Assembly (NCBI GenBank): GCA_030144725.1
Contig: JASKMD010000012.1
Location: 4,699,294 to 4,763,293 of the forward strand
DNA: 64,000 nt
Source of the DNA: Haematococcus lacustris
Taxonomy: Eukaryota; Chlorophyta; Chlorophyceae; Chlamydomonadales; Haematococcaceae
Direction: 5' to 3'
The translations under genes and the position numbers were made by a program. Position 1 is the stretch's first letter. Each line of letters starts with the position of its first letter. This document shows positions 43,411 to 53,561 of this stretch, piece by piece. The notes beneath the pieces were generated by a model that did no database searches, was not told the DNA's origin, and was given only the letters and a program-made list of their open reading frames with translations.

Positions 43411-46400
43411 TCACTTGAGACAGTGGATGGCATTGTACTCAGCCAGAAGCTTGTCACAGCCAGTCAGGTTGGCTCGTGGCTCCCAAGTATTGAAGGAGGC
43501 GTCATAGCCTTCCCACTGGACCAGGAACTCCCCAGCCTTTCCTGCACGGACGTATCTGTGGTCAAGCAGACGCTCAACATAGTACACAGGAGTTTCATCC
43601 ATCCATTCCACAGGGGGAGGCATGATGCCCACGTCACTGCCAGAGTACTTCTTGAGCAGTGACACATGGAAGACAGGGTGCAGCCTGCTCATGGAGGCAG
43701 GCAGAGTGAGTTTGTAGGCATTGGCATTGATCTTAGCCTCAACCACGAAGGGTCCTACATAACGTGGCACAAACTTGCGGACCTTGCCTGTCTTAATGCG
43801 CAGGTTCCTGGTGCTCAGCAAGACCTGTGTACCCACCTCAAACTCCACGTCTTTCAGGCCAGTGTCAGCATGACGTTTGTACCTGGCCTGAGCATCAGCC
43901 ATGTGTCGCCTTGCATGGGCAACACCTTCTTTCCACCAGGTGGCAAAGGCATGAGCAGAGGGACAGCGGCCGCCATCAGGCAGGTCACGCAGCCCAGGAG
44001 TGACAGGGCTCTGGCCTGTATTGAGGAAGAAGGGCGTGGAGTGTATAGACTCCTGCCATGAGTTGTTGACAGCAAACTCAGCCAAGGCAAGGTGATCAGG
44101 CCAGTCAGCCTGAGTGGGAGAGATGTAATGACGAAGCATTTCCTCAAGTACACGATTGTACCTCTCAGTCTGGCCATCACTCTGTGGCCTGTAGGCAGTA
44201 GACATATTAGTCTTCATACCCAGCAGCTTTTTAACAGCATGCCAGAACTTATTATTAAAGTGTGCACCACGATCGGTGAGTACTTCGGCCGGAAGACCGT
44301 GTAACCTGAATACATTGTTAATGAACAGCCGGGTGAAGGCCATGGCATTCATGGACTCCTTGCAGGGCACAAAATGCACCATTTTGCTCAGGCGGTCAAC
44401 AATGACACAGATGGCATCATAGCCATGGGTCCCAGTAGGCAGCTTGGTCACAAGGTCCATAGACACATGTTCCCACCGATACCCTGGGATAGTCAGGGGT
44501 CTCAACAGACCACCTGGCTTAGAGTTGGAGGACTTATCGCGTTGACACGCATCACATGTCCCAACATAGTCCCTTACATCAGCACGCACAGTGTTCCACC
44601 AGAATACACGTGTGACACGCTCGAGGGTTTTGGTCATTCCCACATGGCCAGCATAGGCAGCATCATGCATCTCGTGCAGAATGTGCTCACGCAGTTCAGG
44701 CACATTGGGGACCACCACTAAGTCCTTACCAGAGATCCGCCAGAGACCGTCGGTGTCCTGGTACATTCCAGAATGATCAGCATTGGCAGTAAACGCCGGG
44801 TCCTGCTGGTATCCAAGGGTCAGTTGATCAGAAAGTCCCATAGGAGCAGCTGGAGCCGCAGGATACTGCGCTGTCTCATCCTGTGTAACAGGGGTCTCAG
44901 ACCCTATCGGGTCCAACATGGCTTCAACACACGTGGTATCTTTCTCAAATTGTGACAGAGCAAGGGGGGATTTCGCACTGATGGCAGCCGGGGCAGCGGC
45001 ACGAAGGCCAGCCTCACGAGCTCCCCCCCCCTCCAAAGAAAGCTTGGCCTGCCTCCTGGTGGTGACAGCACACACCGAGGCACTTTCTGGAGAATCGTGC
45101 ACAATCCGGGACAAAGGGTCTGCAGGGTTCACAGTGCCAGCAATATGCACGAGACTGTATGAGAACCTGCTCATGAACTCCATCCACCGAGCCTGGCGCC
45201 TAGATAGCACTTTCTGGGTAGGCAAAGCAACCAGGGGTTGGTGATCAGTGAACAGAGTGAATGGCACGCCCTCTAAGTAGCAGCGCCATTCTTTGCATGC
45301 TGTGACTAAGGAGAGGAACTCCTGTTCACCAGTGGTGTAGTTGATCTCAGCAGGTGATAGCTTACGGCTTAGATAAGCCAATGGATAGCCATCCTGCATG
45401 AGGACTGCACCCAGGCCTTGAAGGGACGCATCACAGTAAACCTGGAACGGTTTGGTGTGATCGGGTAGTCTCAGCATGGGTACTGCAGCGATGGCAGTTT
45501 TGAGAGCATTGAATGCTGTCAAAGGTACCTCAGGCCAGTCATGCCATGGAAAGGACAGACCGCCTTTACCACAAAGATTTGTGAGAGGTGCAGCAATATT
45601 GCTGAAATTACAGACAAACTTGCGCACATAATTAGCAGCGCCAAGGAATGACTGTAATCCCTGGAGGGACTGGGGAATAGGCCAGTTAGCAATTGTTGAG
45701 ACCTTATCAGGGTCTACAGCAATACCTCCAGCAGTGACCAGATGGCCTAAGAATTTAAGTGTATAGCGCATAAACTCACATTTAGATAGTTTAGCATACA
45801 ACTTATTCTTACGCAGCAATTCAAATACTTGCTTGAGGTGCAGCAGGTGATCCTGGACTGACTTAGACATGACAAGAATGTCATCCAGATACACCAAGGC
45901 ACACTTACCCAGCACAGTAGCAAAGGCGTCGTTCATGACCCGTTGAAATGTAGCTGGAGCGTTGGTCAGTCCAAAGCATAACACCTTGAACTGAAAGTGA
46001 CCTTCAGGGGTGCGGAAGGCCGTTTTAGGCACATCCTCAGGAGTGATCCTGATCTGGTGGTAACCAGCCTGCAGGTCTAGGGATGAGAAGACTTTGCAGC
46101 CAGACAGCTTGTCAAACAAGTCATCAATGCGAGGCAGTGGGTACTGGTCACGCAGTGTGATCTTGTTGAGCTGTCTATAGTCTATACACATTCTCAGTTC
46201 ACCTGACTTCTTCTGAACAAACAGGACAGGAGCTGCATAAGGAGAAGAGCTTGGCTCAATCATACCTTTAGCCAGGAGGTCCTGTATCTGTTGCTTCAGC
46301 TCGTCATGCTCAGGCTTGCTTAGCCTGTACATGGGAGTGGCGGGAGGGCGGTTACCAGGCTCCAGGGGTATTGTATGACCCACTGGGCGCTCCGGTGGCA

Positions 46401-47166
46401 AGCCAGTGAGAGGTGTGAACACATCACTGTATTCTGCCAGCAGAGAATCCAACTGAACTTTGATAGCATCAGGGAAACCATGAGGGGTTACCTCAGGTTC
46501 AGGTGTGGCAGAGCCATCAGGACTGATAACAGCCACAACGGCACGACCGCCTTTTCTCAACCACCTTGCTGCTACCTTGGCCGTAGCCATTGGTACAGTA
46601 GCTTTCATGGCACTGATGAGAAAGGCAGGTGGAGGAGTGACCATGGGTTGCTTGATAGCAGGGACTGCTGCAGGAGGTACTGCAGAGTGGCATGGTAACT
46701 GAACAGAAGGTTCACCTGGGCGGGCCAAAGACAAAGTCTTATGCTCATATGACAGTGTAGCCTGATTGGCAAACAACCAGTCATCACCCAAAAGCACATC
46801 ATACCCTTTAACAAATCGTGGCATGACAGTTAGCTTGCACCTTGCATCGTGCCCTGGCAGAGACAAAGGTACTGACACAAATCCATTGCAGGACAGTGAC
46901 CCATTGTCTGCAAGCAGCCAGGTACGCTCAATGGCATACTTAAGCACAGGCAGATTATTTGCAGCAACAAAGTCTGCACTGATAAAAGAGTGAGTGGCTC
47001 CTGTGTCACACAGAAACATAGCCTGATGGCCATCGACAGTGCCTTCAAAAGAGAAATGCAAAGAACCACCGTCAGCTGCAGATCCACAGATCAGGGCAGC
47101 AGGCACAGTGGCAGCATCAAACTTCTGTACACCAGAACAGTTTTGGCTTACTGTCTGGGCAGGTTC
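43411..47166 (-). CDS. pol: Pol polyprotein of the chromovirus
   Basis: 1251 codons from just after the gag TAG, with no ATG at the start, so it is probably made as a Gag-Pol fusion. Domains in order (numbering from the codon after TAG): aspartic protease with DTGATHSFIS (about 53-62); reverse transcriptase with YPLPRIDDL, SSLDLQAGYHQI and the catalytic YLDDILVM (about 425); RNase H with VYCDASLQGLGAV; integrase zinc domain with HVGMTKTLERV and CDACQRDKS; integrase core with MDLVTKLP, LTDRGAHFNN and SDGQTERYNRVLEE (D, D, E); and a C-terminal chromodomain FLVQWEGYDASFNTWEPRAN. The chromodomain places it among chromoviruses and suggests targeting to marked chromatin. There are no internal stops or frameshifts. 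The stop lies 230 bp before the 3' LTR. Confidence 0.97.
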   Translation of the reverse strand, partial: EPAQTVSQNCSGVQKFDAATVPAALICGSAADGGSLHFSFEGTVDGHQAMFLCDTGATHSFISADFVAANNLPVLKYAIERTWLLADNGSLSCNGFVSVPLSLPGHDARCKLTVMPRFVKGYDVLLGDDWLFANQATLSYEHKTLSLARPGEPSVQLPCHSAVPPAAVPAIKQPMVTPPPAFLISAMKATVPMATAKVAARWLRKGGRAVVAVISPDGSATPEPEVTPHGFPDAIKVQLDSLLAEYSDVFTPLTGLPPERPVGHTIPLEPGNRPPATPMYRLSKPEHDELKQQIQDLLAKGMIEPSSSPYAAPVLFVQKKSGELRMCIDYRQLNKITLRDQYPLPRIDDLFDKLSGCKVFSSLDLQAGYHQIRITPEDVPKTAFRTPEGHFQFKVLCFGLTNAPATFQRVMNDAFATVLGKCALVYLDDILVMSKSVQDHLLHLKQVFELLRKNKLYAKLSKCEFMRYTLKFLGHLVTAGGIAVDPDKVSTIANWPIPQSLQGLQSFLGAANYVRKFVCNFSNIAAPLTNLCGKGGLSFPWHDWPEVPLTAFNALKTAIAAVPMLRLPDHTKPFQVYCDASLQGLGAVLMQDGYPLAYLSRKLSPAEINYTTGEQEFLSLVTACKEWRCYLEGVPFTLFTDHQPLVALPTQKVLSRRQARWMEFMSRFSYSLVHIAGTVNPADPLSRIVHDSPESASVCAVTTRRQAKLSLEGGGAREAGLRAAAPAAISAKSPLALSQFEKDTTCVEAMLDPIGSETPVTQDETAQYPAAPAAPMGLSDQLTLGYQQDPAFTANADHSGMYQDTDGLWRISGKDLVVVPNVPELREHILHEMHDAAYAGHVGMTKTLERVTRVFWWNTVRADVRDYVGTCDACQRDKSSNSKPGGLLRPLTIPGYRWEHVSMDLVTKLPTGTHGYDAICVIVDRLSKMVHFVPCKESMNAMAFTRLFINNVFRLHGLPAEVLTDRGAHFNNKFWHAVKKLLGMKTNMSTAYRPQSDGQTERYNRVLEEMLRHYISPTQADWPDHLALAEFAVNNSWQESIHSTPFFLNTGQSPVTPGLRDLPDGGRCPSAHAFATWWKEGVAHARRHMADAQARYKRHADTGLKDVEFEVGTQVLLSTRNLRIKTGKVRKFVPRYVGPFVVEAKINANAYKLTLPASMSRLHPVFHVSLLKKYSGSDVGIMPPPVEWMDETPVYYVERLLDHRYVRAGKAGEFLVQWEGYDASFNTWEPRANLTGCDKLLAEYNAIHCLK

Positions 47167-49632
47167 CTATTTGCTGGCCTTAGCAGGGCCTGAGCTGGGG
47201 CCAGGGCCATTAGGACCAGGGCCAGGACCAGGGCCAGGCCTGCCACGCTTGCCGCTGCCCCCACCATCCCTGCTGCTGCCGCCACCTTTCTTGCCACTGC
47301 CCGAGGCAGGCCTCTTAGCTGCCTTTTTAGCTGCGATGGCTTCCCTTAGCTTCCTGACCAGAGTCGAGGTGCCCAGCTCACGCTGGGCTTGCTCAGGTGT
47401 CAGGCCAGCTGCCTTCTTTGGGCAGTCGGGCACCCAGTGGCCGTCCAGGCCACACCATAGGCAGTTGGTGGTGGGCGCACTGCTCTGGCCACCGTGATCA
47501 GTGGGCGCAGGAGCAGATGGGCCGGGCCTCGATGGGCCACCAACCTCACGGCGCAAGGCCGCTACCTGTGGAACAGAAGGGGCAGTCTTTTTGGTAGGAG
47601 GAGGAGGCATGGCATTGCCAGCACAGGCGACGATGGCCTTATGGTTTTGAATAGATATTTTAATAACATCATCAAGTGTAGGATTAGTCAAGGCCAGAAG
47701 GTCCTTGGTAACTGGGGTGCGAAGGTCAGCTGCTAGGCCACGCATGAATGCGGATACCATCATAGCATTATCCATGCACATGGTACCAGCTAAAATAAAG
47801 GTATTCCTGAAATCAGTGACATATGACTGTAAGGAAGTACCAGGTTTCATGGACAGGTTATGTCCAGATAGCAGCTTCTGACGAGCCGAATCAATATCTT
47901 TAAATAGATCTTCACCAGTATATTGTATAAATTGTTCCTTAAGAACAGACCAGGTAGGATATGCTCCATTAGTAATAGCACATGTATCTCTTATGGATTG
48001 AAACCATAAGTCCCTTGCTCGACCGGTCAGGTACGAAGGGAAGAGGGCAGCAGGGTCAAAACCTTGCAGGGAGCAGTACAGCTCATAGTCCTCCAGAAAT
48101 GTGACGGCACGACGGCCAGATGCAACGCTATTATCAGACCATTTATCAGGAGGGGGTAACCCTTTCTTATAAGATGGAGGCTGATTATAATTAGGCATAT
48201 ACATCATGGGTGCACCAGTATAGGCAGATGCATGGGGGGCTGTGAAGCCAGGTGGCAGGGCATCAGTGTGTGCCTTCATGTGCATGTCAGCGTACCAGTG
48301 AGGAATCTCAACTGGTCTACCATACTCATCAAACAGTTTGGGTGTGACCACACCAGGGTCACTGGTTGCACGGGTGGTCTGCCTGGGAGGGTTGGCACGA
48401 AGGCCACTATTCCCATGTGACAGTGCAGGTCCAAATGGACTCCCACCACGCCCAGGAGAAGTACGAGGCTCTCTCCTAGTTGCACCAAACTGAGCAGGCG
48501 GGTCACCATGATACACAGGTGCATAATCAGGCAGGTCAGGCCAGTTAGCTGGCATGCCAAATATATCCCTAGCCACATCAGTATGCAGTACTGCACCGGC
48601 ATTACGGGGAGTACGGTAGTCATATGGACGCGGCGTATATGCACCAGGATTAGTAGGGGACCTGTTAGGACCACCTGTACTGGGGACAGCACCATTAACA
48701 GGATAAGTAGAAGGCATACGAGGGCCGTTTCTATCTGTAATAGCATGTCCACCAGCATAACCAGCAGCTCTAAAAGCTGATATACGTTGTGCAGCACGAG
48801 CAGATGCTGCGACATCAACCTGAACAGGCTGTGTATAGTTTGCAGTAGGCCTCAAAGTACCAGGACTGGCAAATGACATCGGTCGGGCTGCAGTCAGAGG
48901 ACTAGGACCCCTTACCGTGTTTTGAGCCGCAGCAACGTTGCCCTCCAGGGAATCCAGGCGTTGTTGCACAGACGAAAGAGCAGCATTACGCTGCGCCAGA
49001 GCAGCCACCAGCTCACGGTTGCGCTGTTCCAGCTGATCCACCCGCGTTGGCTCAGGGTCGTCCTCTTCTTCCTCATCATACTCAGAGGGATCGGGGTCTG
49101 GCGACGGGGTCTGGCGCCTAGTCCGCAGACGGGACGGCCCAGGAGCACCAGGATCTGGCGACAGGGAAGGACCAGGGTTGGTCGCGGGGGAAACACCAGG
49201 AATGTGGACAGGGGCATCACCAGGATTGGTGGCCGGGGAGACACCAGGATTGGTGGCAGGTGCGTCGACTGCACCGCCAGGAAGGACCTCAGGGGCGAGC
49301 CCTGCTCCTTCCTCAGGAGCGAGATCCTGACCAGGGGCAGGCTCCGTGGCAACGGGAGGATCCCCAGCAGGAGGAGCTTCGCCAGGAGCGCCACCTGGAA
49401 TCCGCGCAGAGCGAGGAACAGGAGGACCCATTTGCAGGACAACCCCGTCGGCATTAATTACCACAGATCCGGGCATTGCACCAATGTGGTCCTCCGGAGG
49501 CGGAGGCGCAGGCAGAGGCTGGACTCCTGGGGGCAAAGTCGGCCCGTTCTGGTTCAGAGGAATCTGATGTACCATCGAATTGTGGTAGTCCTCAACAGTC
49601 GGGATGTAGCGGATGCGTTGATAGCGAACCAT
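47167..49632 (-). CDS. gag: Gag polyprotein of the chromovirus
   Basis: 821 residues from ATG at 49632, only 57 bases inside the 5' LTR. The first half is Pro/Gly-rich with DPDPSEYDEEEEDDPEP and a coiled-coil-like stretch (LEQRNRELVAALAQRNAAL). A retrotrans_gag-type domain follows (FLEDYELYCSLQGFDPAAL, LTGRARDLWFQSI). A zinc knuckle CLWCGLDGHWVPDC of CX2CX4HX4C type lies near residue 722, ahead of a basic Gly/Lys/Arg-rich tail. It forms the virus-like particle and binds the genomic RNA. The frame ends at TAG (47169-47167) and the same frame continues as pol. Confidence 0.96.
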   Translation of the reverse strand: MVRYQRIRYIPTVEDYHNSMVHQIPLNQNGPTLPPGVQPLPAPPPPEDHIGAMPGSVVINADGVVLQMGPPVPRSARIPGGAPGEAPPAGDPPVATEPAPGQDLAPEEGAGLAPEVLPGGAVDAPATNPGVSPATNPGDAPVHIPGVSPATNPGPSLSPDPGAPGPSRLRTRRQTPSPDPDPSEYDEEEEDDPEPTRVDQLEQRNRELVAALAQRNAALSSVQQRLDSLEGNVAAAQNTVRGPSPLTAARPMSFASPGTLRPTANYTQPVQVDVAASARAAQRISAFRAAGYAGGHAITDRNGPRMPSTYPVNGAVPSTGGPNRSPTNPGAYTPRPYDYRTPRNAGAVLHTDVARDIFGMPANWPDLPDYAPVYHGDPPAQFGATRREPRTSPGRGGSPFGPALSHGNSGLRANPPRQTTRATSDPGVVTPKLFDEYGRPVEIPHWYADMHMKAHTDALPPGFTAPHASAYTGAPMMYMPNYNQPPSYKKGLPPPDKWSDNSVASGRRAVTFLEDYELYCSLQGFDPAALFPSYLTGRARDLWFQSIRDTCAITNGAYPTWSVLKEQFIQYTGEDLFKDIDSARQKLLSGHNLSMKPGTSLQSYVTDFRNTFILAGTMCMDNAMMVSAFMRGLAADLRTPVTKDLLALTNPTLDDVIKISIQNHKAIVACAGNAMPPPPTKKTAPSVPQVAALRREVGGPSRPGPSAPAPTDHGGQSSAPTTNCLWCGLDGHWVPDCPKKAAGLTPEQAQRELGTSTLVRKLREAIAAKKAAKRPASGSGKKGGGSSRDGGGSGKRGRPGPGPGPGPNGPGPSSGPAKASK

Positions 49633-49664
49633 GACCGAAAGCTGAGGGACAGGCTTCTCAGTTA

Positions 49665-49687
49665 GACGCTAGCCTGGTCGGAAACCA
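49665..49687 (-). other. Primer-binding site
   Basis: Two bases inside the 5' LTR the sense strand reads TGGTTTCCGACCAG, beginning with the TGG that pairs with a tRNA 3' CCA. The tRNA species cannot be told without a tRNA set. Confidence 0.65.
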
Positions 49688-49689
49688 TC

Positions 49690-49966
49690 TGTAACGTGCT
49701 GAACCACGCTATAAGCCGAGCGATCGTCTAGCGTGTGACTGCGAAGAAACTGTCATGGAGAGGAGTTACAGCGAACCTCGTGAGAGGGCTAGGGCTTAGA
49801 ACGGGGCCCCCTGGAATCGAACCAGTTGTCCTCACAGCAGAGCTGCTAGGCTTTAACCTGCCCTACTCACTCGGTAAAAGTAATGCGCCCACCTGCGCCC
49901 GCCATAGGCAGTACACCAGGTGTCGCGGGCAAAGGGGAACGGTGTCGCTCGAGGCTCGCCGTTACA
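49690..49966 (-). repeat. 5' LTR
   Basis: 277 bp pair of the LTR at 42904-43180. It must hold the element's promoter; TATAAGC (sense strand TTATAGCG region) near the distal end is weak. Confidence 0.97.
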
Positions 49967-49971
49967 CCGGA
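49967..49971. other. Target-site duplication CCGGA, right
   Basis: Matches 42899-42903. Confidence 0.95.
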
Positions 49972-51396
49972 GGTGCATCTATAGTCCTAGTTTGCTCAGG
50001 TACGGGGCGTAATACCAATAAACGCGACATGCCCCATGCCTTGACTGACCAGAATTCAGTGCTTCTCTGACTGGCGCCAGGCACTAGCAAGGGCTCCATC
50101 CGCGACCGTTGGCACACACATGTGTCCGTGGCAAACCCATCTACACAACAGGTAAGGTTGCTGCAACATGCAAGTGGGGTGTGAGTGACAACTTCACAAC
50201 AAGCCCATGGCACGCCCAGCCATGCCACAGCCGTGTTTACTAATGAAATGGTATGCCACTTAGCTAGTGGCCTGCTTGCACCCAAATGAAACTACAGCCC
50301 AAGTTTCATTTGGCGCTGACGATGCGTTCAACACTAACATGGGTTTGCAACCCCCCAAGCTCATGTCCTCTCACTACCACCATGTGCCATCCTATTCAGC
50401 TGCAGGAAGGCATGCCAAGGTGTCTTTGTTGAGGTGTGTGATGGCAAGCATGGGTCTAGTTGGTGACAGGTGACATGTGCACCGCCAGAGCAGGGGCAGG
50501 GCTGCAGGGGCAGGGTGTTGGGCTGGCGCATGTGGCTGGTCGCCTAAGGAACCTTCCGGAACATAAAACCTAACGTGCGGTCGGTCATTTCGAACGAGCG
50601 ATAGTGCGTTCGATAGACCGTGCGAAGGAGACGGCTGTTTACTAGGTTTGACACCCGGGTATCATGAAACTTTTGCGAGAAAACATCGAAAAAGGGGTCG
50701 CCTAAGGCCTAAGGGGCGATTTATCGGTTATCAAAAGTTAAACCCTCGACCCTAACCTCAACCCCAACCCTAATCTTACCCTAACCGGGGTTAATCTCCG
50801 CAACCGCTTGGTCATTTCGAGCAAGAGTAGGTGCGTTGGATGGGGCTTGCGAAGGACTTGGAGAGAGCGTGGTTGACACGTCGCGTGTCATTCGACTTTT
50901 CGAGCAAACCGCGAAAAACAGTTTTCTCGGAGGAACCTTGTTGTTACACCGTGCGAACACGCGCGTTAGAACAAGCGCAACAACAAGAGGGGGCGTACTG
51001 AAAATGAAAGTCAGAAACCAAGTGGTCGACACCAGAAACCAAGTAGGGTCATGCGAGTCTTCCGAGAAAACCGCGATATTTTCCACTAAGCAATCGTAGA
51101 GTTCCACCGTGCCAATACGCTCGTTAGAACAAGCGCGACAACATGAGGGAGCGTATTGAAAATGAAAATCAGAAATGAAGGGGTCGACATGTCCGGGTCT
51201 AACTTGCACCTTACTTGAACCGTTTGACTAAGTTGTACCTCACATGAGTGCAAGGGCTATGCGGAAGGACTACCTAATGCAAGCTTGAGAAGTTAGGATT
51301 AGAATTGGATTTCTTGCAAGCATGAAGTGGCATGGGAATAATTGGGTTGGACAATCGTTGTTGACAACCGGTTAAACAACGAGTCCAACTCGAGTT
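49972..51396. other. Unassigned DNA with CCCTAA-like tract and direct duplication
   Basis: No gene is recognised. Telomere-like CCCTAA variants lie at 50740-50785. A 90-bp imperfect direct repeat occurs at 50943-51035 and 51100-51190 (GTTAGAACAAGCGC, CAACA, GAGGGNGCGTA, TGAAAATGAAA, GGTCGACA). GGTCATTTCGANC occurs at 50583 and 50809. These repeated blocks suggest another degenerate element. Confidence 0.5.
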
Positions 51397-51994
51397 GGCG
51401 CACACAACAACTACGAGCGGGACGCTCGACAATACTCGCGACTAAACAACGATGCCTTGTGCACTCGCGCAATTTAGAGCGACCCTTACGCCATGTTGAT
51501 GAGAGGTGCGAGCCTCGCGTTGCATTTTAGTTGCTTGGAATGCCTAACATCTGTCCTTGGAAGGCACAATCGAATAGCACGCATAGCAAGGTTTACATTG
51601 GGCTCGCCTCAACAAACGGCTCTATCCCACGCCCAAGACATAGTCGTAATTCGTTGCCCCAACACGCAGGATTTCTGACTACGCGAGGCAAGCAGGGAAA
51701 GACGAAGCTCAAGGACAACAGAAAGGCAGGCGTGGAGCTGAGCAGGCGCGGGGTAGGCCAGCATGGTTTGCTAAGGCGAGCCCTATGTAAACCTTCCTAT
51801 GCGTGCTATTCGAGGCAGGCATTGTGCCTTCCAAGGACAGATATTAGGCATTCCAAGCAACTAAAATGCAACGCGAGGCTCGCACCTCTCATCAACATGG
51901 CGTAAGGGTCGCTCTAAGTTGCGCGAGTGCACAAGGCATCGATGTTTAGTCGGGAGTATTATCGAACGTCCCGCTCGTAGTTGTTGTGTTCGCC
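51397..51994. mobile_element. 598-bp foldback element with arms of about 230 bp
   Basis: The left arm 51397-51620 and right arm 51750-51994 are inverted copies at about 93% identity. Shared blocks include CAACAACTACGAGCGGGACG, GATGCCTTGTGCACTCGCGC and AGCGACCCTTACGCCATGTT. The right arm has a small extra GCCTGCCT-type insertion near the inner end. The terminal motif is GGCGNACACAACAAC. The 130-bp centre has no gene. The arms are weakly open but not coding. Confidence 0.9.
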
Positions 51995-52016
51995 GTTTGC
52001 TCAGGCTAAAACCCCC

Positions 52017-52307
52017 AAGCGCCCCGTCTCCCCAGCACCCTCCGCAGCCGGTAAGCCGAGGAAAGGCACCAAAGCTAACTGACGACGCGGCGCAGTGTGC
52101 CCCACGCGACATAGCGACCTCGTGCATCAAGTCCTGCCGTGCGTGTGCTGTGCTTTCACGTGTCTGCAGGTGCCAGTGGCAGTGGGCAGCAAGTCCAGGG
52201 GAAGGGGCAGGCTGCCAAGGTAGTGATCGGAGAGCGTCGCCAGGTCATCAAGGCTGGCCTGCGTGGCCTTGTGAAGGCAGCCCTGCCTGATCCCAGCCCA
52301 GATGTGT
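52017..52307 (+). pseudogene. Fanzor-like N-terminal exons, truncated
   Basis: Two exon-like pieces: KRPVSPAPSAAGKPRKGT (52017-52075) and, after a GTGTCTGCAG acceptor at about 52170, a frame with VVIGERRQVIKAGLRGLVKA ending in TAG at 52305-52307. It is about 95% identical to 42389-42645 up to 52258. The frame stops exactly where the conserved 3'-end sequence of the family begins, so the middle of the gene appears deleted. Confidence 0.55.
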
Positions 52308-52412
52308 AGTCATCAAGGGTGCGACCGAGGATGCTTCAACCTGGTTGGAGTAGCTGAGTGAGATTACCCACAGGCAAACATGTTGTTGAATGAGTTTTGT
52401 TTGTCTGACCAA
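52305..52412 (+). ncRNA. Partial copy of the Fanzor-family conserved 3' end
   Basis: It begins TCATCAAGGGTGCGACCGAG and runs through GAGATTACCCACAG and TGTTGAATGAG. It is homologous to the distal half of the conserved region at 54700-54930 and 61104-61342. A structural RNA role is inference only. Confidence 0.4.
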
Positions 52413-52416
52413 GGAA

Positions 52417-53560
52417 ACCTCAGAGCCAGCACTGAGCCACCACTGGGCCAGGTGGTTCAACACCAACAAGCTTCGCAACAAGGAGTTTGCTTTCGAGAGG
52501 TTGGTGGACACTGACGGTGCCAGCGTGTGCGTCCATTACACCACCACCACGTGCACTACGCGCGCCCCCTCCCCCCTCCTCCAGCCCCATCCTCAGCTGC
52601 CAGCAGCAACAGCCGCACTAGTTTAGCAGCTATAGCGGCCCATGCAGTGGGACTCCCCCACATAGGCAGGGGCATACTTGAGACGCGTGAGTTTGTGTTT
52701 GACCCAGCCACACAGATTGGGGTGGGCATCGACCCCGGCGTCACCCAGGCAGTCAGCGCAGCCTCTGGGGTGAGGGACGAGAGGTCAGGCCAGCTGGTAG
52801 CTGACCAGCTGGCCCGGTGGAAGCTGACCAAGGGCCAGGTGAAGCATGACAGCGGCCTGAACAACTCCCGCCGTGACACTGAGCGGTGGCTAGCACCGAT
52901 CAAGCCCCACCTCCAGCACCTGGCAACAGCCAGCTCAGCCGGCACCTCCCTGGTGGCCAACCTGGAGCACATCACCGTCACCCTGGCCACCTGGGACGCG
53001 GTGTGGGAGGTGTACCTGGACCCCAAGTGGGCACGGCAGCGGCTGAGGCTGTACGGACCCCAGGACCCGACGCTGGAGCAATTCTTCAAGAAGGTGAGGG
53101 TGGGTGGGTGGAAGGGATGGTACGGGACTGAGAGGTGGTGGGTTGGGCATGTAGTGAAAGAGTGCTTGACTGTGCCATGCCTAATGCCTAATGAAGGACA
53201 TGGCGGGGGTGTCCATGGAGCGCCATGGGAGTGCCAAGCAGCTGGTGGTCTTCTTCAGCGCTGCTAGCATTGGCACCCGGGGTGGGTGGGGTGCTGATGC
53301 GGTGTTGCGTGCCTGCTGCAAGGTGGTGTGCAGGCCCAGGGGCACAGACTAGCGGCGGGGCAGGATGGTGCTAGTGGATCAGCACCGCACCACCCGGTTC
53401 AGCTCACGGTGAAATGGCCAGCAGCCCTGCAAGGAGAAGCTGGACCATGAGCAGCCCACCAGGCCTGCAGACAGGAAGCCCCCAGCAGGGCAGGTGGAAC
53501 ACCGTCTCCTGCGCCCAGTCTGGAGCCAGCAGCGTGACCAGCCAGTGCGGGGCATGATGT
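52417..53560 (+). pseudogene. Fanzor/TnpB-like RNA-guided nuclease, copy A (decayed)
   Basis: Fragments in order: HHWARWFNTNKLRNKEFAFE and LVDTDGASVCVHYT; RuvC-I motif VGIDPGVTQAVSA (near 52722); WKLTKGQVKHDSGLNNSRRD; a region ending LEQFFKK at a GTGAGG donor (53094); then VVFFSAASIGTRGGWGADA, VLVDQHRTTRFSS (RuvC-II/zinc ribbon area) and PVRGMMW. In-frame stops interrupt it at about 53350 (GTD-stop-RRG, where relatives have Gln) and 53412. It then runs straight into copy B at 53562 and lacks its own C-terminus. No N-terminus precedes it apart from the truncated exon at 52.2 kb. Assignment to Fanzor rests on the order of RuvC motifs; it is a pseudogene. Confidence 0.6.
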
Positions 53561-53561
53561 G

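Larger units (their letters stand above)
42904..49966 (-). mobile_element. Intact Ty3/gypsy chromovirus-type LTR retrotransposon
   Basis: 7063 bp with 277-bp LTRs at both ends that start TGTAAC and end GTTACA, flanked by the 5-bp duplication CCGGA. It is oriented on the minus strand in the order 5' LTR, primer-binding site, gag, TAG, pol (protease, reverse transcriptase, RNase H, integrase, chromodomain), polypurine tract, 3' LTR. The near-identical LTRs and unbroken long frames mean a recent insertion. Confidence 0.97.

Noticed and set aside
43666..44304. Plus-strand ORFs within the retrotransposon
   Set aside because: Shadows of the minus-strand pol frame.
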